A DNA stretch of 64,000 nt from contig JBEKMN010000003.1 in assembly GCA_050008495.1 (NCBI GenBank), positions 112,924 through 176,923 of the forward strand, read 5' to 3'. Under the pieces are notes generated by a model. The model worked only from the letters and a program-made list of their open reading frames with translations, was not told where the DNA came from and made no database searches. The position numbers were made by a program, and so were the translations under genes. The stretch comes from CAVROP01 sp050008495 (GTDB taxonomy: Bacteria > Acidobacteriota > Terriglobia > UBA7540). The stretch's first letter is position 1; each line of letters opens with the position of its first letter. Positions 1 through 7,683 of this stretch are shown in pieces.

Positions 1-352
1 GGCTCAGGTTTCCAGACAGGTTTCTCTTTGTTGACCCGATCACCGGATCAATCGATCCCCCAATGCCCTAACTGTGCGTTTTTCCCTGTAGTTGGGATTT
101 GTTCTCCACAACAGCGGCAAACTCCTCATTTGCCGCGTGTTCCGCCGTCGGCTCGACCGCGTGCGGAACTGGCCCCCCTACTCCTCTCACTGCTAACTCC
201 CTGAAATCATATGTCTGGCAGGCCCTTTTGCCGGCCTCAAAACTGGTGCAGACCTCTGAATATGGCACCTAACCTGCTCGAAATGCGGGACGTGGCACCA
301 AACTCCAAGTGTCGAACTGTTGACCCAATTCAGATGTCCGGAGGCCTAAAGG
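1..352. other. Intergenic region before the C1 operon
   Basis: No convincing coding sequence is visible on either strand, and I see no tRNA or riboswitch-like fold. The last part carries the ribosome-binding site of the first gene (GGAGG at about 340-344, 8 bases before the ATG at 353). The operon promoter is presumably here, but I cannot assign -35 and -10 boxes with confidence. Confidence 0.5.
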
Positions 353-2116
353 ATGGCGTACGACGCGACGAAGATGCAGGACTGGCAGATATCAGAAGCG
401 GCGGAACCCGGGATGCCGAGCCCCCACGAGTGGCAGGAGCGATTAGGTCTTGAACCAAACGAGATGATCCCTATGGGACGGCTCGCAAAGCTGGACTTCC
501 TCAGGATCATCGAGCGACTAAAAGACCGACCCGATGGCAAGTACATTGAGGTTACCGCTATTACACCCACCCCACTGGGCGAGGGAAAGAGCACGACTTC
601 CCTCGGCTTGATCGAGGGTTTAGGCAAGCGAGGCAAGGATGTGGGCGGATGCTTGCGCCAACCTTCAGGCGGTCCGACCATGAACATCAAGGGGACAGCG
701 GCTGGAGGCGGGAACGCCCTGCTGATCCCCATGACCGAGTTTTCCCTGGGTTTGACCGGCGACATCAACGATATCGTGAACGCCCACAACTTGGCTATGG
801 TGGCGCTCACCGCTCGCATGCAGCACGAGCGAAACTATAACGACGAGGAGCTTCAGAAGCACAGCATCACACGCCGCCTGGACATTGACCCCACCCGCGT
901 CGAGATGGGCTGGGTCATGGATTTTTGCGCCCAGGCGCTACGCAACATCATCATCGGCATCGGCGGCAAACAGGACGGCTACATGATGCAGTCTAAGTTC
1001 GGCATTGCGGTAAGTTCCGAACTCATGGCCACTCTTTCCATCGTCACGGACCTGGCCGACCTCAGGAAGCGGTTGGGAGCGATTACTGTGGCCTACGACA
1101 AGAAGGGCAATCCGGTCACCACGAGCGATTTGGACGTGGCGGGGGCCATGACGGCCTGGATGCGCAACTGCATCAACCCCACGCTTTGCTCGACCGCAGA
1201 GTATCAGCCTTGCATGGTGCATGCCGGCCCCTTCGCCAACATCGCCGTCGGCCAGTCTTCCATTATCGCTGACCGGTTGGGACTGAAGATGTTCGATTAT
1301 CACGTCACGGAAAGCGGCTTTGCGGCGGACATCGGCTTCGAGAAGTTCTGGAACGTCAAGTGTCGTTACAGCGGTCTGAAGCCCAACGTCTCCATTCTGA
1401 CGGCCACCATCCGGGCTCTTAAAATGCACGGGGGCGGACCAAAGGTGGTTCCGGGCCTGCCTCTCCCCGACGCCTACACCAAGGAGAATCTCGGGCTGCT
1501 CGAAAAGGGTCTACCCAACCTGCTTCATCACCTGAACATCATTCGCCGTTCGGGGATCAACCCCGTGGTCTGCATCAACCGCTTCCACACCGACACCGCC
1601 GAGGAAGTCGCTTTGATCCGCAAGGCTGTGGAAGCCACGGGAGCGCGCTGCGCGGCCTCGGAGCACTGGCTCAAGGGTGGGGACGGCGCCCTGGAGCTGG
1701 CGGATGCCGTGCTGGATGCCTGCAAGGATGCGAACAACTTCCGATTCCTCTATCCACTCGAGATGAAGCTCCGAGACAGGGTGGAACTCATCGCCAAAGT
1801 AGTCTATGGCGCTGATGGTGTGGCGTGGGCCCCGGAGGCAGACGCCAAAGCCAAGCAGCTTGAGGCCGATCCCAAATTCGCTGATTACGCTACGATGATG
1901 GTAAAAACACACCTCAGCTTGAGCCACGACCCGACGCTCAAGGGTGTTCCGCAAGGTTGGATTTTGCCCATTCGGGACGTTCTAGTTTACTCGGGAGCGA
2001 AGTTCCTCTGCCCCTGCGCCGGCACGATCAGCTTGATGCCTGGGACCTCTTCTAGCCCGGGCTTCCGCCGGGTGGATGTGGATGTGAAGACCGGGAAAGT
2101 ATCAGGATTGTTTTGA
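353..2116 (+). CDS. fhs: Formate--tetrahydrofolate ligase
   Basis: Cytosolic ATP-dependent ligation of formate to tetrahydrofolate giving 10-formyl-THF, the first folate step of the Wood-Ljungdahl methyl branch. The 587-aa product is slightly longer than the usual 555-560 aa. The P-loop TPTPLGEGKSTT sits at residues 71-82 and is followed by LRQPSGGPTMNIKG (101-114) and TAAGGGN. The classical form reads LRxPSLGPxFGIKG, so this is a divergent subfamily, as is the PMTEFSLGLTGDINDI stretch after it. The GGAGG Shine-Dalgarno 8 bases upstream supports the ATG at 353. It heads a tightly spaced operon; the next gene begins 14 bases after its stop. Family assignment is secure; the direction of flux (formate assimilation or formate release) cannot be read from sequence. 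Confidence 0.97.
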   Translation: MAYDATKMQDWQISEAAEPGMPSPHEWQERLGLEPNEMIPMGRLAKLDFLRIIERLKDRPDGKYIEVTAITPTPLGEGKSTTSLGLIEGLGKRGKDVGGCLRQPSGGPTMNIKGTAAGGGNALLIPMTEFSLGLTGDINDIVNAHNLAMVALTARMQHERNYNDEELQKHSITRRLDIDPTRVEMGWVMDFCAQALRNIIIGIGGKQDGYMMQSKFGIAVSSELMATLSIVTDLADLRKRLGAITVAYDKKGNPVTTSDLDVAGAMTAWMRNCINPTLCSTAEYQPCMVHAGPFANIAVGQSSIIADRLGLKMFDYHVTESGFAADIGFEKFWNVKCRYSGLKPNVSILTATIRALKMHGGGPKVVPGLPLPDAYTKENLGLLEKGLPNLLHHLNIIRRSGINPVVCINRFHTDTAEEVALIRKAVEATGARCAASEHWLKGGDGALELADAVLDACKDANNFRFLYPLEMKLRDRVELIAKVVYGADGVAWAPEADAKAKQLEADPKFADYATMMVKTHLSLSHDPTLKGVPQGWILPIRDVLVYSGAKFLCPCAGTISLMPGTSSSPGFRRVDVDVKTGKVSGLF

Positions 2117-2130
2117 GGCCGGAGGACACT

Positions 2131-2586
2131 ATGTACATTAATACTGCTTATCTTTTCGAGGGCATGCGCGAGGAGACTCGAGAGAGAATTCTGGAGACAG
2201 CTCTCGAGGAATCCCATGCGCCGGGGGATTTTCTGTTTCACCAGGGTGAACCCGCCCGGGAGTTTTATGTTCTTATGGAAGGACGGGTGCGGATTAGCGT
2301 GGGAGTCCAAGGGCTCCTAGCCCATGTGGCCAGCGACCCGGGCGATATGGTTGGTTGGTCGAGCCTGGTGGGAAACCCCACTTACACGGCTTCCGCCGAA
2401 TGCCTGGGTCCCGTCAAGGTCTCGAAGCTTGAAAAGTCTCAGTTGGATAGAATCCTGGTTGCGGACCCGGTGAGCGGAATGATCTTCTTCAAGCATCTTG
2501 CCGTACTGATCGGGCGCCGCTTGGCGCAGAGCTACGCGGCAACTTTGGCGGGGCATGGAGTACAAGAACCGCGTTCGTACGGGTAG
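2131..2586 (+). CDS. Cyclic-nucleotide-binding-fold protein without DNA-binding domain
   Basis: A 151-aa protein consisting almost only of a CRP/FNR-type beta-roll (GDFLFHQGEPAREFYVLMEG at about residues 32-51, GDMVGWSSLVGNP at 71-83). The C-terminal winged helix of CRP is absent, since CRP proteins are around 210-230 aa. In the phosphate-binding cassette the usual Glu and Arg ligands of cAMP are replaced (W76; Y85 near the Arg position), so classical cAMP binding is doubtful. I chose ATG 2131 because GGAGG lies 5 bases upstream; an upstream TTG at 2113 overlaps fhs and is unlikely. It sits inside the C1 operon between fhs and metF, suggesting an allosteric or scaffold role for a neighbouring enzyme rather than transcription control (inference). 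Confidence 0.85.
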   Translation: MYINTAYLFEGMREETRERILETALEESHAPGDFLFHQGEPAREFYVLMEGRVRISVGVQGLLAHVASDPGDMVGWSSLVGNPTYTASAECLGPVKVSKLEKSQLDRILVADPVSGMIFFKHLAVLIGRRLAQSYAATLAGHGVQEPRSYG

Positions 2587-2623
2587 CAGACTGCTGAGAG
2601 GCACAAACGATAAGGAGAGGCCA

Positions 2624-4210
2624 ATGAATCAGAATGGACAGGGACCGAGTCAGAACCATTTAAGGCAGGCTCTCGAAAAACGCGAGTTTTTTTGCACGGC
2701 GGAGCTTGTCCTGGGCCGCGACCACAACATGGCCGAGGCCGAGACCTTCGTCAAAGAAGCCGCGGCGGAACCGAAAGGGATCAAGATCATCAGCATCACC
2801 GACTTGCCGAGCGGTAACCCGGCACTGCCCCCGGAGGCCTTCGTCACGTTCATCCGGGAACGAGGCCTTACTCCCATCGCCCACCTCACGGCAAAGGACG
2901 GCAACCGTTCCTTCCTGGAGGCGCGCCTTCACGGTCTGGCGCGGGAGGGCGTTGAGAACGTTCTGGCTCTAACCGGCGATGCTCAGAAGGAAGGCTTCGG
3001 CGGCAAATCCAAGCCAGTTTACGACCTGGACTCGGTGCTGCTGGTTTGGCTGATCCAGGCCATGCGGTCGGGCATCGAGTACAAAATGGGGCCGCGGACA
3101 GTCCAGAGCACGCCATTCGATTTCTTCCCCGGCGCCGTCGTGAATCCCTACAAAGTTCACGAGTCCGACCAGATGATGCAATTTTACAAAGCGCAACTCA
3201 AACTTACGATTGGGGCGCAGTTCATCATCACCCAGTTGGGATACAACATCCGCAAGCTCAGCGAGCTGAAGCACTACTTGACCCGCGAGGGTTTAGGCGA
3301 CCGCCCTGTCCTCGCCAATGTCTACGTTCCCACCGCCAAGATTGCGCAGATGATGCAGGCGGGGGAAGTGGCCGGCTGCGTGATACCGGACGAGCTCATT
3401 CGGCGGCTTGAAAAGGAGAAGAAACCTCAACGCCTGGAGCGCGCGGCACTGATGGTCGCCGCCGCGAAATCACTTGGTTTCGCCGGAGCCCACGTGGGCG
3501 GGTTTGGCCTCACGCACAAAGACTTCATGACCATTGTCGAGCGGGCCGAGGCCCTCTCGGGCGAGTGGAGGAACAAGCTCGACGAGTTGATCTTCCCCTA
3601 CCCCAACGAGTTCTACCTGCTGCCGCAGACGGCCGACGGCTTGAGTGACGGCACGGGCGAGTATCAGGTCACTCACACGAAACCTCACGCCACCTTTGTC
3701 CAGTGGCTGTCCAAGCAGGTACACCGGCACCTGATCGAAGAGGGTTCTTTCGGCCACCGTTTCTTCAGCGCCCGGCTGAAGCCCAACGGGGACGGCGCCC
3801 CGGGGACTTCCTGGCGTCACGGCCTGTGGTACTGGCTGCTGGAGCCTTCCACGCTCTATCGCAAGGCCACTTTGGGCTGCCGAAGCTGCGGCGATTGCCT
3901 TCAGGACCACCTCGACTACGCGGGTTGCTCAATGCGCTGGTGCTACAAAGAGCTTCGCAACGGCCCTTGCGGAGGTTCGAGAGTCGATGGAACCTGCGAA
4001 GCGCGCCCCGAGCAGCTTTGCATTTGGAACGTGATCTATAAGGGCGCCTTGGCCGTCGGCGACGATCCCCGTAAGTTCGCCCACACCCTCATTCCACCCC
4101 GCGACTGGTGCCTGGACAACACCAACGCTCTGGCCAATCGCATGGCAGGGTTGGACAACGTCTGCAAGAGGAAAGATCTTCAGGCGGCGGTCCCGGCTCA
4201 GAAGGTATAA
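2624..4210 (+). CDS. metF: Methylenetetrahydrofolate reductase with fused MetV-type zinc-binding C-terminus
   Basis: Reduces 5,10-methylene-THF to 5-methyl-THF. The first roughly 310 residues of the 528-aa protein are a MetF barrel, with motifs such as AHLTAKDGNR and LALTGD. The C-terminal about 110 residues are Cys-rich (CRSCGDC at 419-425, then Cys at 435, 440, 449, 458 and 466), as in MetV/MTHFR_C proteins of acetogens and sulfate reducers. In many acetogens MetV is a separate small protein paired with MetF, so this is the fused arrangement. ATG 2624 is preceded by AAGGAGAGG; the earlier ATG at 2555 overlaps the previous gene and adds an unrelated peptide. No NADH-module or Hdr/Rnf partner is visible, so the electron donor is unknown. 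Confidence 0.92.
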   Translation: MNQNGQGPSQNHLRQALEKREFFCTAELVLGRDHNMAEAETFVKEAAAEPKGIKIISITDLPSGNPALPPEAFVTFIRERGLTPIAHLTAKDGNRSFLEARLHGLAREGVENVLALTGDAQKEGFGGKSKPVYDLDSVLLVWLIQAMRSGIEYKMGPRTVQSTPFDFFPGAVVNPYKVHESDQMMQFYKAQLKLTIGAQFIITQLGYNIRKLSELKHYLTREGLGDRPVLANVYVPTAKIAQMMQAGEVAGCVIPDELIRRLEKEKKPQRLERAALMVAAAKSLGFAGAHVGGFGLTHKDFMTIVERAEALSGEWRNKLDELIFPYPNEFYLLPQTADGLSDGTGEYQVTHTKPHATFVQWLSKQVHRHLIEEGSFGHRFFSARLKPNGDGAPGTSWRHGLWYWLLEPSTLYRKATLGCRSCGDCLQDHLDYAGCSMRWCYKELRNGPCGGSRVDGTCEARPEQLCIWNVIYKGALAVGDDPRKFAHTLIPPRDWCLDNTNALANRMAGLDNVCKRKDLQAAVPAQKV

Positions 4211-4234
4211 TCGGGATTCTCTCTGTACTCTGTG

Positions 4235-4262
4235 GTAGGGGCGCATGGCCATGCGCCCCTAC
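4235..4262. repeat. Perfect 28-bp palindrome, GTAGGGGC family
   Basis: The two 14-base arms are exact reverse complements; the element opens with GTAGGGGC and closes with GCCCCTAC. It lies between metF and the methyltransferase gene and may form a hairpin in the operon transcript. Related but longer elements lie at 13034-13085 and 25649-25699. Confidence 0.9.
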
Positions 4263-4301
4263 GGAATGAAACCCATTTCAGCCAGGAGGAAGACTGATCG
4301 C

Positions 4302-5099
4302 GTGCTCATTATCGGTGAACTCATTAATTGCACTAGAACGAAGGTCGGAGAAGCGGCGCAAAAGCGTGACGCGGAGTTTTTCAAGGAAATCGCCCTCAGG
4401 CAAGCCAACGCCGGGGCGAGCATGCTGGATGTGAACGGCGGCCTGCCGGGTCAGGAAATGCAGGTCCTGCCTTGGCTGGTGAATATCGTCCAGGAAACAG
4501 TCTCCATTCCACTCTGCCTGGACAGCGCTGACCCTGCCGTCCTGCGCCGCGCCCTGCCACTTTGCAAGCAGCGCGCGATGATCAACTCCATCACCGATGA
4601 GCCGGCGCGCCAGCAAGCCCTGCTGCCTCTTCTGAAAGAGTTTCGCCCTAAAGTGATCGCATTGTGCCTGGGCGAAGCGGGGCCACCCAACACCTCGGCG
4701 GAGCGCGTGTCGACCGCCAGTCGCCTCGTTGATCGACTGACCGCGGAAGGATTCGTCCTGGACGATCTATACGTCGATCCGTGCGTGCTCCCGGTCAGCA
4801 CTGGATCGGAACATGGCAAAGGGCTCGTGGAGGCAACAGGCCTCATCAAAGCCCGGTATCCGGGCATCCACGTCAGCGCCGGCATCAGCAACGTCTCCTT
4901 CGGCCTTCCGATGCGCAAGCTGCTCAACCAGGCACTGCTCTTGTTGTTGATGGCTCAGGGCTTGGACACCGCCATCGTGGACCCCTGCGACCCGCAGTTG
5001 ATGATGAACATCTGCGCCGCCGAGGCCCTGTTGGGACGCGACGAGTTCTGCGCCGACTACATCCAAGCGTTTCGTGAGGGAAAGTTGGGAACCGCGTAA
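4302..5099 (+). CDS. Methyltetrahydrofolate:corrinoid methyltransferase-like protein (AcsE/MeTr family)
   Basis: Pterin-binding TIM barrel of about 265 aa, the size of AcsE. It transfers the methyl group of 5-methyl-THF to the cobalt of a corrinoid protein, or the reverse. The start LIIGELINCTRTKV, the ASMLDVNGGLPG segment and the DPCDPQLMMNICAAEALLG tail are typical. I prefer the GTG at 4302, with AGGAGGA 11 bases upstream. Upstream in-frame ATGs at 4245 and 4266 give extensions partly made from the 4235-4262 palindrome. It lies downstream of metF in the same operon. No corrinoid protein, reductive activator or CODH/ACS gene is in the window, so the acceptor is unknown; candidates are a distal corrinoid protein or methylotrophic MtxC-type partner. 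Confidence 0.9.
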   Translation: MLIIGELINCTRTKVGEAAQKRDAEFFKEIALRQANAGASMLDVNGGLPGQEMQVLPWLVNIVQETVSIPLCLDSADPAVLRRALPLCKQRAMINSITDEPARQQALLPLLKEFRPKVIALCLGEAGPPNTSAERVSTASRLVDRLTAEGFVLDDLYVDPCVLPVSTGSEHGKGLVEATGLIKARYPGIHVSAGISNVSFGLPMRKLLNQALLLLLMAQGLDTAIVDPCDPQLMMNICAAEALLGRDEFCADYIQAFREGKLGTA

Positions 5100-5175
5100 A
5101 GGCAGCAGGCAGAAAACTGAGAACTGAAAACTGACGACTGATAACTGATGGCTGGCGGCTGAAAGCTGATAGCTG
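5100..5175. repeat. Degenerate CTGA microrepeats
   Basis: A run of imperfect 7-10-base units built on AACTGA and GCTGA fills most of the gap between the methyltransferase and folD. A shorter patch of the same character lies near 55261-55300. It looks like slippage-derived spacer DNA; no function is assigned. Confidence 0.7.
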
Positions 5176-5185
5176 GAGGAAAATC

Positions 5186-6121
5186 GTGGCAGCAACTATT
5201 CTGGATGGCAACAAGATTCGCGACCAGATCAAGGCGGAACTCGCCGAACAGATTCAGGGCTTGAAACGCGCCGGCGTTACGCCGGGCCTGGCGGCGGTTC
5301 TGGTGGGCGAGAATCCCGCCTCACAAATCTATGTTCGAAGCAAGGTGAAGACCTGTGAGTCGCTTGGGCTCTACAGTGAAAAAATCGAATTGCCCGCTGA
5401 CACCACCCAGGAGCGTTTGCTGGCGCTGGTGGATTCGCTGAACCGCCGCGATGAGATTGACGGCATTCTGATTCAACTGCCACTGCCGCCTCAGATCGAC
5501 TCTAAGCGCGTGCTCGAGGCCGTGGACCCGGCGAAAGACGTGGACGGATTTCATCCCATCAACGTGGGCCACCTCGTGGCGGGAACGCCGGGCCTGGTTC
5601 CCTGTACGCCTGCCGGGATCATCGAGATTCTGCTGCGCAGCCAGATTCCCATCAAAGGCGCGCGCGCCGTGGTGGTGGGACGCAGCGACATCGTGGGAAA
5701 ACCGGTGGCCATGCTGCTGCTTCACCAACACGCCACGCTGACGGTTTGCCACTCGAGGACGCGCGACCTCCCGGCCGTAGCACGCGAGGGCGATATCCTG
5801 GTGGCCGCGATGGGCAAGCCGGCCTATGTGACGGGCGATTTCATCAAGCCGGGCGCCACCGTGATCGACGTCGGCATCAATCGCCTGACCAGCGCTGACG
5901 AGATTCGCCGCATCTATCACGATCCCTCCGGCCCGCTCGCCGACCTCGCGGCCAAAGGGTCTGTCCTGGTGGGTGACGTGCAGCCTGAAGACGTGAAGGA
6001 AAAGGCAGGCGCCTATACACCTGTGCCCGGAGGCGTCGGTCCGCTCACCATTGCCATGCTGATGTCGAATACCGTCCGTGCGGCGCGCCTCCGCCGCGGG
6101 TCGCGTGCCCAAGCCGCTTAA
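5186..6121 (+). CDS. folD: Bifunctional methylenetetrahydrofolate dehydrogenase/methenyltetrahydrofolate cyclohydrolase
   Basis: Interconverts 10-formyl-THF, methenyl-THF and methylene-THF, linking Fhs to MetF. The 311-aa protein has the expected layout: catalytic segment SQIYVRSKVKTCESLGL near residues 47-63, LIQLPLP, the Rossmann motif VVGRSDIVGKPVAMLL, and the C-terminal signature VPGGVGPLTIAMLM. Start GTG 5186 has GGAGGA 5 bases upstream. It closes the run fhs-cNMP-metF-MeTr-folD, so one transcript could supply every step from formate to methyl-cobamide. The last about 20 residues are Arg-rich and unlike core FolD, a harmless extension. Confidence 0.96.
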   Translation: MAATILDGNKIRDQIKAELAEQIQGLKRAGVTPGLAAVLVGENPASQIYVRSKVKTCESLGLYSEKIELPADTTQERLLALVDSLNRRDEIDGILIQLPLPPQIDSKRVLEAVDPAKDVDGFHPINVGHLVAGTPGLVPCTPAGIIEILLRSQIPIKGARAVVVGRSDIVGKPVAMLLLHQHATLTVCHSRTRDLPAVAREGDILVAAMGKPAYVTGDFIKPGATVIDVGINRLTSADEIRRIYHDPSGPLADLAAKGSVLVGDVQPEDVKEKAGAYTPVPGGVGPLTIAMLMSNTVRAARLRRGSRAQAA

Positions 6122-6171
6122 ACGCGGGTGGCGTAGACCCGCGGAGTGGCCCATCAACGACGAGAACCGTA

Positions 6172-6456
6172 ATGGCAAAGCTGGGAACCCACAAACGTCC
6201 CGTCATCGTCCGGGTCCAGTCAATTGAGCGTGCGGAAGAGATCGCTTCACTATGCCAGGAGTACGGCTGGCATTTCATTTCAGGCGTGGAACCCGACAAA
6301 CCCGAAGACATCTCAGACGTGGAAGAGCTTCTGAGGCGTTTGCACAAGGCTGAAAAGAAAATCACTGGTCCCCAGCAACCACCGCGCGTGAGTCCCAACG
6401 ATTACTGCCCATGTGGGAGCGGGGAAAAATTCAAGAATTGTTGTGGCCATTCTTGA
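6172..6456 (+). CDS. Small SEC-C/SWIM metal-binding motif protein (PBPRA1643-type)
   Basis: A 94-aa protein with an N-terminal alpha/beta part (KRPVIVRVQSIERAEEIASL) and a C-terminal SEC-C zinc motif, NDYCPCGSGEKFKNCCG, giving a CxC...CC zinc site like that at the SecA C-terminus. Length and layout match the family named PBPRA1643 SWIM/SEC-C proteins, whose function is unknown. It starts 50 bases after folD on the same strand and could be cotranscribed, but nothing links it to C1 chemistry. Confidence 0.85.
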   Translation: MAKLGTHKRPVIVRVQSIERAEEIASLCQEYGWHFISGVEPDKPEDISDVEELLRRLHKAEKKITGPQQPPRVSPNDYCPCGSGEKFKNCCGHS

Positions 6457-6551
6457 ATGGCATTGCTCATTTGTAGCGAGTCAACTGACGGGCGCATACA
6501 TCGCGGCATAATACGCCGTGACGTACGCGCCACCCACCATTGCGACCAACC

Positions 6552-7478
6552 ATGACCACCAGCCAGAAAACCCTTCTCGCCCTTGCCGCAACTGCCTTTG
6601 CGGTGTACAGCGCGGGCACGTATGTATTCAGCCTGCACGGCCCCCTGGATGTTTTGGGCCAGCCGGCAGGCACCGAGTCAAAGACGCTGGAATTCGGCGG
6701 CCGCACGCGCACCTACCTGGTTCACCCTCCCACAGGTTACGAGAGCAAATTGCCCCTGCCCCTGGTCCTGGTGTTGCACGGCGCCATCCAGGGCGCTACC
6801 AACGTCGAACGCATGTCCGGCATGAGCGCCAAGGCGGACAAGGAGGACTTCCTGGCGGTTTATCCGAATGGCACGAGCGGTTCCGGCCTGGCGCCCACGT
6901 GGAATGCCGGCGCCTGTTGCGGCTACGCGCAGATGAACCAGGTGGACGACGTCGGCTTTCTGCGCGCACTCATCGACCGGCTCGAGCACGATTACCCGAT
7001 TGATCCGAAACGCGTTTTTGCTACCGGCATCTCAAACGGCGGAATGATGTCCTACCGGCTGGCTTGTGAAATGGCGGACCGGATCGCCGCCATCGCGCCC
7101 GTGGAAGGTGCTCAAGACGTGGAGTGCCGGCCTTCGGGGCCTGTCTCGATCCTCATCTTTCACGGCACCGCCGACTTTCTGGTCCCGTACAACGGCGGCA
7201 CAACGCCATTTCAGCTCGGTCCGAAACGGTCCGATTCGTCGGTTCCCTCCACCGTATCGTTCTGGGTGAAGCAGGATGGATGCACGACGACGCCCGAGCG
7301 CAAAGAAACGAACCAACTGCGCATTGATACCTACACCGGCTGTCAAGACGGCACCGGCCTCACGCTCTATACCATCTTCGGAGGTCGCCACATGTGGCCC
7401 GGCACGATGCTCAGCCGCAATAACATACCCGCCACCGATATCATGTGGTCGTTCTTCGCGGCCCATCCTAAGCAGTAG
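6552..7478 (+). CDS. Secreted PHB-depolymerase/feruloyl-esterase-like alpha/beta hydrolase
   Basis: A 308-aa alpha/beta hydrolase of the LpqC/esterase-PHB group, likely acting on polyester or feruloyl-type esters outside the cytoplasm. An N-terminal hydrophobic segment (LLALAATAFAVYSAGTYVF) can act as signal or anchor. The oxyanion strand VLVLHGAIQG, the nucleophile box GISNGG, the acid in FHGTADFLVPY and the catalytic His in GGRHMWPG form a complete triad. I use ATG 6552; a TTG at 6540 is in frame but neither has a clear ribosome-binding site. Downstream lies repeat DNA, so it is probably monocistronic. Substrate specificity cannot be told from sequence. Confidence 0.88.
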   Translation: MTTSQKTLLALAATAFAVYSAGTYVFSLHGPLDVLGQPAGTESKTLEFGGRTRTYLVHPPTGYESKLPLPLVLVLHGAIQGATNVERMSGMSAKADKEDFLAVYPNGTSGSGLAPTWNAGACCGYAQMNQVDDVGFLRALIDRLEHDYPIDPKRVFATGISNGGMMSYRLACEMADRIAAIAPVEGAQDVECRPSGPVSILIFHGTADFLVPYNGGTTPFQLGPKRSDSSVPSTVSFWVKQDGCTTTPERKETNQLRIDTYTGCQDGTGLTLYTIFGGRHMWPGTMLSRNNIPATDIMWSFFAAHPKQ

Positions 7479-7483
7479 GCAGG

Positions 7484-7681
7484 TGGGCAGGTCGGCAGAT
7501 GGGCAGGTCGGCAGGTGGGCTGCGGGGGGTAGTCAGTGGGAGTGGAGACCAACCAATAGCCCTCTCCCTTGGGGAGAGGGCGATCCTTATCAACTCGACT
7601 CTTCTCCCCACGGGAGAGGGCTATCCATTCATCCTGACTCCCCAGGCGAACTGCCAACTGCCTACTGCCTACTGCCCATCT
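7484..7681. repeat. Spacer with GGCAGGT microrepeats and a CTCTCCC palindrome
   Basis: Between two convergent genes, imperfect GGCAGGTSGGCAG units (7484-7530) are followed by a 21-bp near-palindrome with CCCTCTCCC arms (7561-7581), a partial second copy near 7605-7622, and CTGCCTACTGCC microrepeats (about 7650-7681). The palindrome belongs to a family also at 9388, 52134, 57253 and 57296. It could act as a bidirectional terminator. Confidence 0.75.
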
Positions 7682-7683
7682 GC

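Noticed and set aside
1..352. Tetrahydrofolate or cobalamin riboswitch ahead of the C1 operon
   Set aside because: I see no conserved core sequence or pairing of either class in the leader.
7484..7530. Tandem repeat acting as an origin or recombination site
   Set aside because: The units are short, imperfect and like other spacer microrepeats; no DnaA boxes or att-like core is seen.
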